In this document: positions 4,131 to 5,030 of the stretch, piece after piece
How positions within the stretch are numbered: the stretch's first letter is position 1
Layout: every line of letters starts with the position of its first letter
Assembly: GCA_002781805.1 (NCBI GenBank)
Contig: PFFZ01000061.1
Coordinates: 1,094 to 6,123 of the forward strand
Length of the DNA stretch: 5,030 bases
Origin: Nitrosopumilales archaeon CG15_BIG_FIL_POST_REV_8_21_14_020_37_12
Lineage (GTDB): Archaea > Thermoproteota > Nitrososphaeria > Nitrososphaerales > Nitrosopumilaceae
Reading direction: 5' to 3'
Position numbers and translations under genes: made by a program
Notes under the pieces: generated by a model
The model's database searches: none
Seen by the model: the letters and a program-made list of their open reading frames with translations, nothing else
Told to the model about the DNA's origin: nothing

Positions 4131-4995
4131 ATTCCATTTTTGAGAAACCGTACTTTTTTTCCAATCTTCTGAATTTCTGCAATTCTACCAGTTCATTGAA
4201 TTGATCAAAGCTCACAACGTTCTGTTTGGATTTCAAAGTTGTTCCTGTCTTTTTTAATTCCTGCAGTATGCTCATTGTCGCATATGTATTTGCAAATAAT
4301 ACTGAAAGTGGATACAAAATTATTCTAAATCCCATTTTGTGTAATGCCTGGGCTGAACTAATTGGCGTTGCTCCTCCCTCTATCATGTTTGCAACGAGCG
4401 GTGCTTTAATTGACTTTCCAATTTTTTTCATCTCTTCAACTGTTCTTGGTGCTTCAACAAATATGGCATCAGCTCCTGTCTTTTTGTTTTGCAATCCTCT
4501 CTCAATTGCAGCATCTAATCCTTCTGTTGCTCTTGCATCTGTTCTTGCTACTATGATGAAATCTTTACTCTCTCTTGCATCTAATGCAGCTCCAAGCTTT
4601 TCTGTGTATTCTTCTTGTGAAACAACTTCTTTTCCTTTCATATGTCCGCATCTTTTAGGCCATCTTTGATCCTCAAGAAAAATCCCAGATGCTCCTGAAG
4701 CTTCCAATTCTTTTACCAGTTTCCAAACACTCAGTGCATTTCCATATCCTGTATCAGAGTCAACAATAACTGGAACAGAAACTGCCCTGCAAATTCTCCT
4801 TGCATTGTCAACTGTCTCAGTTGCACCAATGAATCCATAATCTGGCATTCCAAACAATGTTGCCGACGTTCCGTATCCTGTCTGAAACATTGCATCAAAC
4901 CCGACTTTTTCTGCAATCTTTGCACCAATTGCATCATAAACCCCTGGAATGACTAGTGGTTTGTCTGTTTTTATCATACTACGTAAATTTCTCAT
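4129..4995 (-). CDS. Isocitrate lyase/PEP mutase superfamily enzyme (2-methylisocitrate lyase-like)
   Basis: A 288-residue (beta/alpha)8-barrel enzyme, close to the roughly 290-residue length of PrpB-type lyases. The superfamily signature KRCGH lies at 114-118, just after LEDQ (107-110). Further landmarks are VDSDTGYGN (78-86; D79 and D81 are probable Mg2+ ligands), VARTDA (149-154), FVEAP (179-183) and NMIEGGATP (203-211), the counterpart of the NMTEFGxTP loop in PrpB. A cysteine in KRCGH marks C-C lyases rather than phosphonate-forming PEP mutases, so it probably cleaves a 2-methylisocitrate, 2,3-dimethylmalate or similar acid to pyruvate or a related 2-oxo acid. It is too short for classical isocitrate lyase. 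No methylcitrate synthase or other partner is adjacent, so the substrate stays open. The ATG at 4995 has a TATA-like box about 25 bp upstream. Confidence 0.87.
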   Translation of the reverse strand: MRNLRSMIKTDKPLVIPGVYDAIGAKIAEKVGFDAMFQTGYGTSATLFGMPDYGFIGATETVDNARRICRAVSVPVIVDSDTGYGNALSVWKLVKELEASGASGIFLEDQRWPKRCGHMKGKEVVSQEEYTEKLGAALDARESKDFIIVARTDARATEGLDAAIERGLQNKKTGADAIFVEAPRTVEEMKKIGKSIKAPLVANMIEGGATPISSAQALHKMGFRIILYPLSVLFANTYATMSILQELKKTGTTLKSKQNVVSFDQFNELVELQKFRRLEKKYGFSKME

Positions 4996-5015
4996 GCATC
5001 TGCTTTTTCTTTGAA

Positions 5016-5023
5016 TTATTTAT
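5016..5023 (-). promoter_or_regulatory. TATA-like box of the lyase gene
   Basis: ATAAATAA on the minus strand is centred about 25 bp upstream of the ATG at 4995, predicting transcription from at or next to the start codon. It lies near the window edge, so more distant elements cannot be seen. Confidence 0.45.
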
Positions 5024-5030
5024 GATTTTA

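Noticed and set aside
4226..4937. Frames at 4226-4669 (plus) and 4731-4937 (minus) within the lyase gene
   Set aside because: Both are shadows of the motif-bearing lyase frame and contain no recognisable domain.

Overview
The window looks like a compact stretch of a low-GC archaeal chromosome, most likely an ammonia-oxidising thaumarchaeon (Nitrososphaerota, Nitrosopumilus-like). The support is an Alba chromatin protein gene, two archaeal-type tRNA genes, GTG and TTG starts, and AT-rich TATA-like boxes about 25 bp upstream of several start codons, which suggests leaderless mRNAs. The lineage is inferred; the protein families and tRNA folds are read from the sequence.

Layout. Positions 1-1956 carry a minus-strand cluster, in transcription order: a TxGH-class nucleotidylyltransferase-like protein (1351-1956), a branched-chain amino acid aminotransferase (405-1322) and the N-terminal part of a Gfo/Idh/MocA oxidoreductase (1-404, running off the window). 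The last two abut with no gap (TAG directly followed by ATG). Just upstream on the same strand is tRNA-Pro(CGG), with an encoded CCA and no T-run after it, so it may be transcribed into the cluster. Next is a ferredoxin-NADP reductase-like flavoprotein (2119-2964, minus). A 125-bp divergent spacer separates it from tRNA-Ala(GGC) on the plus strand (3090-3163). A convergent five-repeat HEAT protein gene (3145-3702, minus) ends inside that tRNA gene. Alba (3815-4102, plus) is divergent from the HEAT gene and convergent with an isocitrate lyase/PEP mutase superfamily enzyme (4129-4995, minus).

The genes are mostly housekeeping: amino acid metabolism, electron transfer, translation and chromatin. 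No common pathway beyond the 1-1956 cluster is evident. I see no mobile element, CRISPR array, phage gene or clearly new multi-gene system. The points worth a second look are local: the tRNA/protein-gene overlap, the TAA-TTG start of the nucleotidylyltransferase, repeated and palindromic motifs in the reductase/tRNA-Ala spacer, phased T-tracts upstream of Alba, and the unresolved substrates of three enzymes. No gene-free stretch exceeds 300 bases.
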